Assembly (NCBI GenBank): GCA_002633005.1
Contig: NMRA01000330.1
Coordinates: 62,001 to 126,000 of the forward strand
DNA: 64,000 bases
Source: Phoronis australis
Lineage: Eukaryota > Phoronida > Phoronidae
Reading direction: 5' to 3'
The translations under genes were made by a program, and so were the position numbers. The notes under the pieces are model-generated. The model had not been told where the DNA came from, made no database searches, and worked only from the letters and a program-made list of their open reading frames with translations. Shown piece after piece: positions 38,501 to 48,068 of the stretch; the stretch's first letter is position 1, and every line of letters starts with the position of its first letter.

Positions 38501-40147
38501 CAGTTTGTGGTTGAAGTAGAATTGCTGTATACCACTTTCCACTATTTTCTTGGCCTTTTTCTGTGTGGTTTGCTGTTCTTTCAAAAGGCGGCAGCATATG
38601 ACGACCATAGGTGTCATTATAAAATGGCTGCCGAAAAGCAATGCACAGTTGAACAACTCGGCATAAGTAAAAGAAAACGTTTGAATCAACGAATACTATA
38701 TATTTGTGAGAGTTAAATCAAATCCTATTCAGACCATAACTTTGAAGTGGAATGATTGGGTGAGTACGACAACAAGCCGGTTTTATGCTTAGGCGGACGA
38801 CCATTGGGTTCCCGAGTATACCTACCATTACATAGCATAGTGCATTGGCTGTGATTGTAATATAATATATACCTACTAGTACATAAAATAGTGCATTGCC
38901 TGTTATGGTTTAATAGTATATATGCACTAGTACATAAAATGGTGCACTACCGGTTATTGTATAATAGTATATACCTACCAGTACATAATATAGTGCATTG
39001 TCTATTATTGTATAATAGTATATACCTACCAGTACATAATATAGTGCATTGTCTATTATTGTATAATAGTATATACCTACCAGTACATAAAATAGTGCAT
39101 TGCCTGTTATGGTTTAATAGTATATATCCACTAGTACATAAAATGGTGCACTACCGGTTATTGTATAATAGTATATACCTACTAGTACATAAAATAGTGC
39201 ATTGCCTGTGATTGTATAATAGTATATATCTACAAGTAAATAAAATGATTTGCTGCACCCCCTTTCAACTCTGTTACATTTACTTTACAAAGTAAACAAT
39301 GTTTCCTCAGTCCATTATGACCCGGCTACCTGAGCGTTCCTCACTCTATGGCACACGAGTGCTAGCAGCTGGTCACCCCCCCTCAATGAAAAGAACCCTA
39401 GGTTGACACCCTAGCCGGTCAAGATTGGGCAACTCGATCGGTTTGCGAACCTTAGAATGTGCCGCTTTCAAGTTAGATCAAAGACACAATGCTGCTGTGG
39501 TTAATTAAATAACCTCAGGCTGTTTTTATCGTTCTCTAGATATTGAGACCATCATTAAACACAAAGTACTTCTAAGTTTTCGCTTTGAAAGTTTGTAAAA
39601 AACAATTATTTGAAAATGGTGAAAAGCATGCACGCGTGATTAGGTTTTTGAATTTTGAAAACTGGACAAGAAATGTGACTTTTTAAGCCAAAAACTTTTT
39701 TAAGGTTTCAATATGTCAAATTCTTCTGGGTGTGCCACATAATTGAGCCAGTTTCAACCACCAGGCAGCAGTTGGATATTGAGGTAAGACAAGTGCCATC
39801 GTACTAGTTGGCATGCCCAAAAGAACTGCAAAGTTTGTTCTAAGCTGGATTTTTGCCGGAGCATGGGCAACCAACAATACTGGAGAAGGGTGCCTAACAA
39901 TTTTTGAAGGAGAAATTACAAAGGACGTTTTTTCTGTTCTCTTTGGTGTCACCATGAGATCTTCCAACGAGACAGAACGCGAAAACTCGTAACCTTTTTA
40001 AACAGACCGTGGGAATGCTAATTACGTGACACTTATTCACTATGAATATTGCTTGAATTTCTAGACAAGAATGTCAGATTCACTATTTATTATAGCGAAA
40101 TATAAACTCTTTCATCAGTTCGCAATACAGTTTCCAAATCCTCTGTT

Positions 40148-40184
<37 letters not shown>

Positions 40185-43100
40185 CATGAGTGTCCTTAAA
40201 GAAGTCGGACTGTCTTAAAATCATGCACGCTCATTCGACATTACACTCTTTCACAGTGCTACGAACGGTGATGTATACAGTAGGTGGTGCTGTGTCAATC
40301 AGGCAACACAATAGTACATGTATACTCTTTCACAGTGCTACGAAAGGTAGCACCGCGGAATGTTGTTTAACATGGCTTCTCATTGGTTAAAGTAATGAAA
40401 CCAAAGTCATAACGTTCTGTCATTTCCATTGGTTGAAATCTGGGAAACCCCTTTCGGTTTACTTTTACTTAGTATGGCTACTACCTTTGACTTGGATAGC
40501 TGAAATTTATTAAAACGGGCTGTGATCGAAGTAAACAAAATCAAAGGAGCCCCTATCCAGTGGCTTAAGCAAAAAGAAGTGCAGTGCATAAAGGCGTGTG
40601 CAAGTGGTGGCCATGTCATTGGTATACTTCCGACAAGTCATGTGCATTGATGCCCACACACGGAATTCCATATGTTGTTCTCATGTTTTCACAGGGCCAC
40701 TTTTCAGTATAGATGGCGCTGTGTCAAAGAGTATGCTGATAATGTGACACGGAAATAGACGAACTTCACGTCCTGCTTGAAATCACCATTGTTGAACATT
40801 AAAGGTCAAGGGTCACATTTTCCCGCACAAGGGAAATTAGGCATATACATCGCCCTGAATGCCGCAAGCGTATAGGTGCGATAGTACATCCCTATAAAAA
40901 GTTACTCACTATAGACCATACGGGCGGCGCAGCACTGGAAAAAGTGGAAGGGGGACTATAGCCCCCTATGGTGCGCCGCCCATGAGTGATTTAAAGAGAC
41001 CTGCTTTGCTTTGCGGGAGAAAAATAGACGAAGTGACAAGCAGTTGACAGATCTTTTTTCTGTCTGCATTGTCCATAGGGGATAACGTAGCTTTTAAGCA
41101 CGCAAACAGAACAACACTCAACTTCTTATACCCTTCTGACACGCATCCACTGAGCACTGGCAATGGCTCGAGAAACTAATGTGGGTCGAATTCATGTGTC
41201 TGGCGGTGAGAAAAATCTAGCCAAAATCACATGCATGTTAATTCCAAGTGAAATGACAAATTGGCCTACAGCGTACTTTCATGAATTTCCAGTCCATTGC
41301 TACCAGCCTACCACCCCGGCGAAAAGAAGGTAGGCCGGCGCCGGTCTCGAGCGATATGAAAACTCTTCCACGCGGAATTCAGCTGGGTCAAATTCCGCGC
41401 TAAAAACACACGCCACAGAGTAAAAATATATGAAGCGCCAAAGGGGTCTTAAACGAGGTACATTTCTACTAGTTGAAATGTGCTTAATCTACGTGCACTT
41501 TTGGTTAATCCATGAGTGCTTTTGCTTACTAATCTACGCGTACTTTCAGTTCGTAAACGGTCATCGTTCTGCTCTTAATTAATTTGAGATCACGGGTGTC
41601 ATTGGACTATATTAACTGACTAAAAGTACGGGTAGATTAAGCTCTAAGTTTCAACGCGTAGAACTGTACTCGTACGAACCCTTTGGCGCTTCATAAAAAT
41701 AACTATTTGCTGACTGCACGTTTCTACTAGTTCACCAACAGCCAAACAAATACATAGGACATTTCAATCATTCACGTGTCAGACTGACGCACGAAACGCC
41801 CTGTCTTGTGAAAGGTCGACGGTTGAAGAACACGCAGTGCTGGCCCAATGGACCACAGTTCGCAGTCACGTTATACTTACACGATTTTCACTCTGTTGTG
41901 GAATGGGAAGCCTGTGAATTGTTGACGCGTATGGGTTTTACACGTTAACGCGTGCAGGCTTAACTTTTAACGCGCAAATCTATTTCGTAACGGGTTAATG
42001 TGCTGCAAAGTTGAATGTTCGCACGGTGTATCGTGACACATCAAGCTGGTAGACACGGAGTCCAAGAACATATTGATTATTTAGACTTGTGCATATTTGT
42101 ACTTAATTAAATGCGGCAGCTTAACCCTTTCAGTTTTGTGTTAGTATTGTTCAGCTGAGACGGTGGAATCCGTTACTTTTTCCGTCTTGCTGACATATTG
42201 TCGTGAAGAAATTGACATATACCATAATGCAATGAGAAATAACCCCATAGACTGAAAACCCTGTGACTGAGTGGGACTGACCTGTTATGATGTGATGAGA
42301 GGACAGTTTCAGAGACAACTTCCACCATGCAGTTTGTCATTTCCTTTTTGAATCAATCATAAAACCGATACCCTAATAAATATCGAACTAACAAGGATAT
42401 ATTCAGAATTCGTAGTAATTTCTCGTGTGTATGAGCTATCGTTGATTTGGCCTATTTTAAATTCAGTGACAGATTTGGATCACTGCTGGCATATATAAAA
42501 AACAAAGAATAACAGCTTGTAAAACCATGACTATCACAACCTCAATCTAATGAAATTAGTAAAGGAGCAAATGCAAACTACAGACAAGCAACACTCTATG
42601 CACATTTACGCAGCGCATTAACACGTTATTCATTACAAACAGGCCTAGATTAACGCAGTTAACGTGTAAACCCGCGCACTCGTGAACAACTTACAGGCCT
42701 GTAATTCCATACTTTGTACTGTGCATAGGGGGTCGCTTGTTTAGCCCTCGTTACGGTACCAAGCTTGAAATATTCCGGTTCCAATTTTTTTGACTACCAG
42801 ACTGCGGTTGTGATTACAAGCTATTATTCGCGGTTATTTACAAACATGCCCACATTAAAGCCATCAAATTCAAAACCGTCCTGGCAAATCAATAAAAATG
42901 ATACCAAACCCGGTTTTGGCCCATTAACAGATATTAAAAGCGACTTTCCCATCCAGGTCTCTAAAATAAAACAATGCTCTTGGAAAACTTCAACAGATTG
43001 GAGGAAAATGTGAAAACTCAATTGGAAGTCTGCCAAACGAGCTAGCAAGCGTGAAGTACACTTTTAGCGAATTACACGGCGATCACGTGGGGAAAAACAA

Positions 43101-44035
43101 CGTACTAAGGGCTATAATGCCCAATCTATGACACAGGGAGTATCCGTTTTAATAAATAATTCCTGCCTTTATAAACTTGGAAGATTGATGACTATGATGC
43201 ATCAGCAGGTGACGGAACGAGGATTGATTGAAATCATCAAAACATAATCCTAATAACGACCGTGAATTAACATACACGCTGACAATGACATTGAATTGTG
43301 AGCACATCTCTGTTACAGTTAGATAGTTGTCAGGGCATCGTTCTTTTATCATTGGTTCCAAAACGAAATGCCAGTTCAGCTAACTAACACTCTCTGACTG
43401 ACCGCTACATCATAAACAGATCAGTCCCAATCAGTCCCAGATGGTTCTAATCAATCTCAGCGGTCATTTTTACTTCCATCGTGAACTTCATCAAGACACT
43501 AAGAAAGACAGTTGCAACGGTAACGAATTCCACTGCATCTGTCAGTTTCTGAATATATTCACGTACAAATGAAAGGACGAAGTTGCCGTGCAGTAAGTAA
43601 TCAATCAGGGTTTTACACGTTAATTAAGTTAACGCGTACAGGCTTGACTAATTAACGCGCTAATCTATTTCGTAACGGATTACGTGCTGCGAATATGAAT
43701 CATCGCCTTGCGAACATGCACAGGAGACCCCGCTTTCTGGTTACTGCGGGCATGATTTGCACGGTTCCTAGCTCCATCTTAACTCAGGCATGGTATCCGA
43801 CTGGTCTAGCATCTATGTTCAATTTGACCCTGGCGAGAGACCAAGTGACGCAAACCATATCCGTATTCATACCTAACCGATTCAAACCATGGCTGAAATG
43901 ACCGCGGTAATCAGCCACCGCTAACAATTCAGCCAGGTCGCAAGCGTGCTCCTCCTTTGTACCCACTGCTACCATGCACTTTGTGACAAATCTCTTTACT
44001 TCGTCGACAGGCACCACCACTTCGTCGTGCGACAT
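23455..44035 (-). CDS. Ldh_2-family malate/L-lactate dehydrogenase (YjmC/AllD-like), complete copy
   Basis: An NAD(P)-dependent 2-hydroxyacid oxidoreductase of the malate/lactate/ureidoglycolate dehydrogenase family, unrelated to classical LDH. The substrate cannot be told from sequence; the enzyme is probably cytosolic, with no signal peptide. Twelve exons close in phase to 1074 nt, 357 residues plus stop, the normal family size: 43873-44035, 34911-35015, 32147-32227, 31526-31587, 31298-31351, 29975-30073, 28881-28946, 27162-27231, 25612-25730, 25254-25349, 23963-24073, 23455-23502. Landmarks are [11 protein letters not shown] (44-54), SNHFG (His 120, aligning with the proposed catalytic His), [55 protein letters not shown] and [10 protein letters not shown] second, partial copy lies upstream on the same strand. 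Start ATG 44033-44035 has A at -3. Confidence 0.93.
23745..23962 (-). pseudogene. Tandem partial duplicates of exon 11 with its donor
   Basis: Two further units, each repeating the end of exon 11 and the start of the intron, follow exon 11. They contain TACCATCCAAACTTGG and a donor-like site. The nearer unit has TGT GAC TAG where the exon has TGT GAT GAG, so its inclusion would stop translation. The farther one is more degraded. Confidence 0.75.
23963..24073 (-). CDS. Dehydrogenase copy 1, exon 11
   Basis: The acceptor is TGTAATTTAG and the donor CATATG|GTAAGC. Encodes [20 protein letters not shown] and [17 protein letters not shown]. The 3' half of this exon plus the donor is repeated downstream (23745-23962). 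Confidence 0.9.
24144..24300. repeat. MITE with GTTCAGTAACGCTAGGACC inverted ends
   Basis: The left end GTTCAGTAACGCTAGGACC pairs imperfectly with the right end GGTCCTAGCGTCTACTGAAC. The right arm carries an internal duplication of GGTCCTAGCGT. Another copy is at 34731-34873 and a truncated one at 3569. Located in the intron between exons 10 and 11. Confidence 0.75.
25017..25245 (+). repeat. Dispersed repeat, uninterrupted copy
   Basis: It matches the repeat at 21780-22160 that is split by a hAT-like MITE: GATGCTGGTACCC at the left, and GTGGCCATCCC and GACAAACGAGCTCA at the right. It ends right beside exon 10 of the dehydrogenase. Confidence 0.5.
25254..25349 (-). CDS. Dehydrogenase copy 1, exon 10
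   Basis: The acceptor is CGTTTCAG and the donor CCT|GTAAGT. Encodes [20 protein letters not shown] and [12 protein letters not shown]. Confidence 0.92.
25612..25730 (-). CDS. Dehydrogenase copy 1, exon 9
   Basis: The acceptor is TTCCTAAG and the donor TTA|GTATGC. Encodes [31 protein letters not shown] and TTERIALL. Confidence 0.9.
27162..27231 (-). CDS. Dehydrogenase copy 1, exon 8
   Basis: The acceptor is CTTGCTAG and the donor AGTG|GTAAGT. Encodes [20 protein letters not shown] and EIS plus one base. Confidence 0.9.
28881..28946 (-). CDS. Dehydrogenase copy 1, exon 7
   Basis: The acceptor is ATTGCTTAG and the donor AAG|GTTAGT. Encodes [20 protein letters not shown] plus GK. Confidence 0.9.
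29975..30073 (-). CDS. Dehydrogenase copy 1, exon 6
   Basis: The acceptor is TTTCACCAG and the donor AAA|GTAAGT. Encodes [19 protein letters not shown] and then the cofactor-binding [12 protein letters not shown]. The protein is identical in the second copy despite several silent differences. Confidence 0.93.
31298..31351 (-). CDS. Dehydrogenase copy 1, exon 5
   Basis: The acceptor is CCTTGCAG and the donor AAG|GTTTGT. Fifty-four nt encode [18 protein letters not shown]. The other gene copy has two versions of this exon. Confidence 0.92.
31526..31587 (-). CDS. Dehydrogenase copy 1, exon 4 (catalytic His)
   Basis: The acceptor is AATTTCAG and the donor ATT|GTGAGT. Encodes [20 protein letters not shown] plus I. 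The His of SNHFG aligns with the family's proposed catalytic His. Confidence 0.9.
32147..32227 (-). CDS. Dehydrogenase copy 1, exon 3
   Basis: The acceptor is ACTTTAG and the donor AAAG|GTATGT. Encodes [20 protein letters not shown] and IGWVVAK. Confidence 0.9.
32870..33500 (+). mobile_element. Penelope-like element 3' fragment (GIY-YIG end)
   Basis: The frame 33078-33341 encodes [18 protein letters not shown] and then [17 protein letters not shown], the C-terminal half of the GIY-YIG endonuclease domain typical of Penelope-like retroelements. The reverse transcriptase is absent, so the copy is 5'-truncated. The downstream end (33423-33470) carries a hammerhead-like core. The upstream part (32870-33060) matches 22710-22920. 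It sits in intron 2 of the dehydrogenase gene, opposite in orientation. Confidence 0.7.
33423..33468 (+). ncRNA. Hammerhead-ribozyme-like motif in Penelope-like terminus
   Basis: CTGAGGA (33427-33433, consensus CUGANGA) is followed by a stem GGTGT/ACACC (33435-33439, 33450-33454), then GAAAC (33455-33459), a two-pair stem III and TC before a putative cleavage point at 33464/33465. ACTT (33423-33426) can pair with AAGT (33465-33468) as stem I. T33434 is an extra unpaired base beside stem II. Penelope-like elements are known to carry minimal type I hammerheads. Activity is unproven. Confidence 0.5.
33802..34527 (-). mobile_element. Non-LTR retrotransposon reverse transcriptase fragment
   Basis: The frame shows [26 protein letters not shown] (catalytic YADD) and SKTKFMLF followed by [19 protein letters not shown], the order of RT motifs in CR1/L2/Jockey-type LINEs. 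The usual YIND after LLFLI is damaged (ICID) and the part after [11 protein letters not shown] is shortened, so this is a dead relic. The N-terminal endonuclease is not found. Located in intron 2 of the dehydrogenase gene, on the same strand. Confidence 0.85.
34731..34873. repeat. MITE with GTTCAGTAACGCTAGGACC inverted ends, copy 2
   Basis: Nearly the same as 24144-24300, without the internal duplication near the right end. It ends about 40 bp before exon 2 of the dehydrogenase. Confidence 0.75.
34911..35015 (-). CDS. Dehydrogenase copy 1, exon 2
   Basis: The acceptor is TTTTGTAG and the donor ATAG|GTAAGT. The joined codon is GAC, giving [16 protein letters not shown], as expected for the family. 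It ends VDGRNGI plus one base. Confidence 0.9.
35735..37445 (+). repeat. 51-bp satellite, about 33 copies (block 1)
   Basis: The unit contains CATAAAATAGTGCATTGCCT, GTGATTGTATAATAGTATAT and ACCTACCAGTA. Copies differ by a few bases and fall into higher-order groups (for example the runs at 35828-36180 and 36040-36480 resemble each other). Because 51 is 17 codons, long low-complexity frames appear on both strands (36276-36647, 36688-37212, 37227-37556 and others). Confidence 0.95.
37446..38814. repeat. Insertion splitting the 51-bp satellite
   Basis: The satellite stops at about 37445 and resumes at about 38815. The sequence between is unrelated, and part of it (about 38110-38330, minus) ends in a TAAA run (ATTTATTTATTTATTT on the plus strand), as LINE tails often do. 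No protein family was recognised. The left 110 bp are relatively GC-rich (GTCCGCCATCTTCTTTCGCG). Confidence 0.5.
38815..39245 (+). repeat. 51-bp satellite, about 8 copies (block 2)
   Basis: Same unit as block 1. It includes a variant pair (GGTTTAATAGTATATAT with ACTACCGGTTATTG) present twice at a multiple of the period. Confidence 0.93.
39380..39815 (+). repeat. Dispersed repeat family R1, copy 3
   Basis: Matches 9060-9535 over its whole length with more substitutions: AAAGAACCCTAGGTTGACAC, GGTTAATTAAATAACCTCAG, CCAGGCAGCAGTTGGAT. Confidence 0.7.
40150..40180. repeat. TA microsatellite
   Basis: About 15 TA dinucleotides, followed by GCGCGC. Confidence 0.95.
40917..40983. repeat. Short foldback element (GGGCGGCGCAGCAC)
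   Basis: GGGCGGCGCAGCAC is mirrored by GGTGCGCCGCCC, with an internal GGGGGACTATAGCCCCC palindrome. It could form a near-complete hairpin. Two related units are at 63688-63832. Confidence 0.7.
41421..41701. mobile_element. MITE with about 75-bp inverted ends and 8-bp target duplication
   Basis: TAAAAATA occurs at 41421-41428 and 41694-41701. Between them TGAAGCGCCAAAGGG at the left and CCCTTTGGCGCTTCA at the right begin inverted arms that continue imperfectly through TTGAAATGTGCTTAATCTAC and its counterpart GTAGATTAAGCTCTAAGTTT. There is no coding capacity. The 8-bp duplication suggests a hAT- or P-type transposase. Confidence 0.8.
41917..42710. mobile_element. Non-autonomous transposon with TTTACACGTTAACG-type inverted ends
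   Basis: The left end (GCCTGTGAATTGTTGACGCG, GGGTTTTACACGTTAACGCG) is mirrored at the right (AGTTAACGTGTAAACCC, GTGAACAACTTACAGGCC). The interior of about 600 bp has no recognised protein. A further copy of the left end lies at 43605-43700. Confidence 0.6.
43605..43700 (+). repeat. Solo end of the TTTACACGTTAACG element
   Basis: GGGTTTTACACGTTAATTAA, CGCGTACAGGCTTGACTAAT and TATTTCGTAACGGATTACGT match 41930-42010. No partner end is seen before exon 1 of the dehydrogenase, which begins less than 200 bp away. Confidence 0.6.
43873..44035 (-). CDS. Dehydrogenase copy 1, exon 1
   Basis: Encodes residues 1-54, [13 protein letters not shown] through [11 protein letters not shown]. The donor is TTAG|GTATGA; one base (G) is carried to exon 2. 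The open frame that continues past the donor is intronic. Confidence 0.92.
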
Positions 44036-44796
44036 TTTCGCCTATTTGTCACCGCTGGGCTCTGGGATGCACACAGAAGAGGAGGCAACCATGCAGTATG
44101 TGTGTAACAGCTGGGACATTCCGTCTCAGTGCTTTGGTAACTAAATACATTTACACATGTGCAGATCGGTTGACTTCACTTGGTACCCACACAGGGCTAA
44201 CATCCTGACGTCACTGATAACGTATAACCCGGCAATCCAGAAAGAGTATGAGTGAAGCAGTGCCGGACCCGGGGTCCAGTAGCGGTGGCGAGACTCGCAT
44301 CTCGCCCACGAATCACTCACCAAGACTTGATGGACACAATCTCTTTTTGCTCAAGATTAGTCACACAAATGACGTCGATGGCACATGCAGGCAGGTCCGG
44401 TCCTCTTAACAAAAATTATCTTTAATTTAGTTCCATGGGTATATTGGCTGCACGTTTATAATCCCAGGCGAGTCAACTGACTCGTAGGCTTGACACGGTG
44501 ACTACACACAGGAACTTGGTTTCTAGTTGTGAACAGTGCGGGGCCGGAGAACTAAGTAGAGTAAGTTTGATTTTATGTGCATGAGGACCCGTCGATTTCT
44601 CTTGAAATGACAAATGGCGAGAACAACACTTGGTGATAAATTTATGCTACCAGCTCTGAAGGGGTGTTTCAAGTTCGGACACCGAAATTTACAGAGTACT
44701 GAAGTTTGGTTGCGGACTTCTTTGGTCAGCCGATGTAAAGTAAAATAGAGCATATAGGTGGGCAGTCAGAGAATGAAAAAAGGAGGTTTTGGCCAG

Positions 44797-44926
44797 AGTT
44801 TTGAGTTGGGAGGGACACGGCAGATATACTTTATCCATTTGGCCACCAGACCAGATTCGCACCCCGAACTGCCAAATGAAATCTGGGAGACTTTTTTAGC
44901 CCCCTCCCCACCCCAAATCCGCCATT
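44797..44926 (-). repeat. hAT-like MITE, copy 3
   Basis: TTTTGAGTTGGGAGGG, GAACTGCCAAATGAAATCTG and AAATCCGCCATTG mark an inverted copy of the element at 21136-21253. Its outer end is degraded. Confidence 0.6.
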
Positions 44927-45844
44927 GTTGGCAACCCTGCGGATATATGTTGCGTGGGAATGACAGATGAACCGTTTGACAAATTCATTGATGACCTTTC
45001 GAAAGACAAAGGTTTTAACTTCTAAACTCTCGCGTTCACTTATATACGTATAGAAAACGCGTGTGAATTGGTTTTGCGTGTCCCTCCTACCTTCAAGATG
45101 ATGATCATGAACGCGTTCAACTGACTCGTTGTATTGTCGGCTTGCACGAAACCAACTGTGTGCTGGAGGCCGCGGAACGAGGCTGCAGGCGACAGTGTTC
45201 GGCTAATTACGAAATAAATGCGAGTGGGTTCGAAATGCCAGATGTAAAGGCCACCAGGTGGTAATTGGTACTCAATTTTTACATTTTACATCGCAGACAT
45301 AGAGTCCGTGCCTGTTGATGCCGTAAAATGCTCTGTCGGACCATAACGCCAGTTCATCTAGGACCGTGACGGAGAATGCATTCCAAGCAAAAAGGGATGG
45401 TTGTAATTTTCAAAGCAATGTTAAATTACGCTATATTACACGTTCAGCATGAGAAAGCTGTTAAACTATTGTTATGCTGAGCTCCGAGTCAGTTGGGTAA
45501 TCGGTTTCTGCAGAGACGCCCCAAGGCACTTGTAGGCCTACGCGAGGCTACTTGGCTCTTACATGGGCGGCCAGGATTTTTCTGAGACTGATTCAAAACT
45601 GATGTTAAAAATGGCACTGATTTCAAAGTAAAAAGTTTTACAACTTCCATTAAAACAGCCTGAAAACACCACTCAGTACATTTAATATATAAAAACAAAC
45701 ACAATCGCACTGCCTTTGCGCATGTAATCTCGCCTTGTTTCCACAAGGGCTGGTAACGAAATAAGGCACTGGTTGAAGCGGACAAAAACCCGGCAGATTG
45801 AAAAAGTACATAACGCCAGGAAAAGGCTCACAGAGTGAGAGACA

Positions 45845-47300
45845 CAGAGCTAGCATTTCAACTTATTCAACTATTCCCACTAATCGCTGCGCCACCTGCA
45901 GGGATAGGCTGATTACAAACATTATGTCAGCTACAGGCTCACAGCTTGACAAACGCAGAACCCACATTTTAACTAATTCAACTATTCCCACTAATCGCTA
46001 TGCCACCTACAGGCAGACAGATAAAGCACATCGCGCTGGCAAAAGGCTCACCAGACACAGAACACGCATTTCAACTAATTCAACTATTCCCACTAATCGC
46101 TGCGCTACCTACAGGAACAGACTGATAACAATCATGACATCAGCAAAAGGCTCTCAACTTGACAGACACAGAACATGGAAACACGGTTAGGTAGATCAAG
46201 TAGAAAATGCATTTCAACTAATTCAAATACTCTTACTAATGGCTGCGCCACCTGTGGGCAGGTAGATAACGTACATAACGTCATCATCAAGATCACGATT
46301 TTAGAGACTCCAAACACGCATTTCAACTAATTCAAGTATTCCATTAATCAATACGCCACTTGAAGGCAGAAATATAAGGCCACCTACGGGGATGACCCAC
46401 TAAATAACGGGTAGATAAAATTAGGTAGATCAAGTAGAGCAGGTAGATAAAGTTCATGATATAATCAATGGGGTCACCATTTTAGAGACTCCATCCACGC
46501 ATTTCAACTAATTCAACTATCCCCACTAATCGCTATGCCACCTGCAGGCAGACAGATAAAGCACATGGCGCTGACAAAAGGCTCACCAGACACAGAACAC
46601 GCCTTTCAACTAATTCAACTATTCCCACTAATCGTTGCGCCACCTACAGGAACAGACTGATAACAATCATGACATTAGCAAAAGGCTCACAACTTAAGAG
46701 ACACAGAAGAGGCATCCGAAGTAATTCAACTATTTCCACTAATCACTGCGCCACCTGCAGGAACAGAGAACGTACATGACATCATCAACTGGCTCACAAG
46801 TTTAGAAACTTCAAACACGCATTTCAACTAATTCAACTATTCCCACTAATCTCTACGCCACCTGCAGGCACACCTGATATCAAACATGAAGTCAGCAACA
46901 GGCCCACAACTTGAGAGACAGAGAACACACATTTCAACTAATTCAACTATTCCCACTAATTGTTGCGCCACCTGCAGGCAAGTCAGTGACTCGGGTCTTT
47001 CTGTCTCACATTGTCAGTGATACTTTAGATGGCGCTACAATTGGTTGAATTAGTTGAATTAGTTGAATAGCTCAGTGCTGGATAGGTTGAGCTGACTTGG
47101 GATTTGTTGGATTCAACTAATTCAACGATTCCTACTAATCAGTGCGTCACCTGTGGACAGGGGGCTAACTTACATGATGTCATCCACAAGCTCAATGTTA
47201 GAGACACCAATCACGCATTTCAACTAATTCAACTATTCCCACTAATCGCTGCGCTACCTGCAGGGGCAGTTTGATAACAAACATGATGTCAGCAATAGTC
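45845..47300 (+). repeat. Complex tandem repeat around a 48-bp conserved core, about 12 copies
   Basis: The core runs CATTTCAACTAATTCAACTA, TTCCCACTAATCGCTGCGCC, ACCTGCAG. It recurs at about 45856, 45966, 46068, 46207, 46320, 46499, 46602, 46711, 46819, 46931, 47113 and 47216, spaced 100-180 bp. Linkers are partly shared (GACACAGAACACGC; GATAACAAACATGA). One core fragment is inverted near 47040 (GTTGAATTAGTTGAATTAG). Noncoding. Confidence 0.85.
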
Positions 47301-47399
47301 TTACATCAGTGGTGATGACAGGATAAGTTGAGATAAGTTGGGATTAGTTGGGTACAACTAAACATTCTGACATGTATGGCAGGATGCCATAATTTTGTA

Positions 47400-47905
47400 T
47401 TCCCATACGAAAATATTCAATAGGATCCTATGGGACTCCTATGGGATCAAGAAATTCCTATAGGAATATCGATTTCCTATAGGAAATATTTCACAAATCA
47501 GATTTCTAAACATTTTAACAAACAAATAGCCTAAGAGTATATAGTAAAATATCGGTTTGTTTTTTAGTAATTTCAGCTCTTCTGAGTCATTCATTTTTGT
47601 AAATTTTAATATTCAGGCGAGTCTTAATACATGTTCAAGTTTGTTAAGTGCTTCGTAGAATCCTATTGAACTTCCTATAGAATCCTAATGAACTGCCTAC
47701 TCGGGGTTTATTAAAGTCTTATACGAATTCCTATAGGTTTTTTATAGGATACCCTAAAGGATTTCTATAGGATTTCCTGTTGGATGCTTTAGGAAATCTT
47801 ATATGATCCTACTGGATTTCCTATAGAATCCAATAGGAAATCCTATAGGATCTAATAGGAAATCCTAGTAGGATCATATAGGATCCAATAGGAAATCCTA
47901 TTCGA
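47400..47905 (-). repeat. Interspersed element with CCTATAGGA palindromic ends (copy 2, inverted)
   Basis: Reverse-oriented match to 4430-4925, with CATTTTAACAAACAAATAG and CTCTTCTGAGTCATT inside and dense CTATAGGA and TCCTATAGGA motifs outside. Confidence 0.6.
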
Positions 47906-47919
47906 ATTTTTCGTAAGAC

Positions 47920-48068
47920 GCCGGCTCTAGAATTTTGAGTTGGGGGAGGGCAGGGCAGAGTAGGCCATTAGCCAGGATTTTGCCTGTCTGACATTCGTAC
48001 CCGCGAACTGCCAAATAGAATCTGGAATTATTTTGGGGGCATGTCCCCCCGCCCCACTAAACCCGCTA
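47920..48068 (-). repeat. hAT-like MITE, copy 4
   Basis: GCCGGCTCTAGAATTTTGAG and CGAACTGCCAAATAGAATCT, ending CCCCACTAAACCCGC, form a diverged inverted copy of 21136-21253. Confidence 0.6.

Larger units (their letters stand above)
35016..43872 (-). other. Intron 1 of dehydrogenase copy 1
   Basis: An 8.9-kb intron holding the 51-bp satellite in two blocks, an R1 repeat, an AT microsatellite, and several inverted-repeat elements (40917-40983, 41421-41701, 41917-42710). No coding exon of another gene was recognised. The many open frames over the satellite are artefacts of its 51-nt period. Confidence 0.75.

Noticed and set aside
39716-39967. 83-codon minus-strand open frame
   Set aside because: Half of it is the R1 dispersed repeat and the other R1 copies do not preserve the frame.
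45845-47300. CRISPR-like array (conserved repeats with variable spacers)
   Set aside because: The genome is eukaryotic, the spacers are of irregular length and partly shared, and there are no cas genes.
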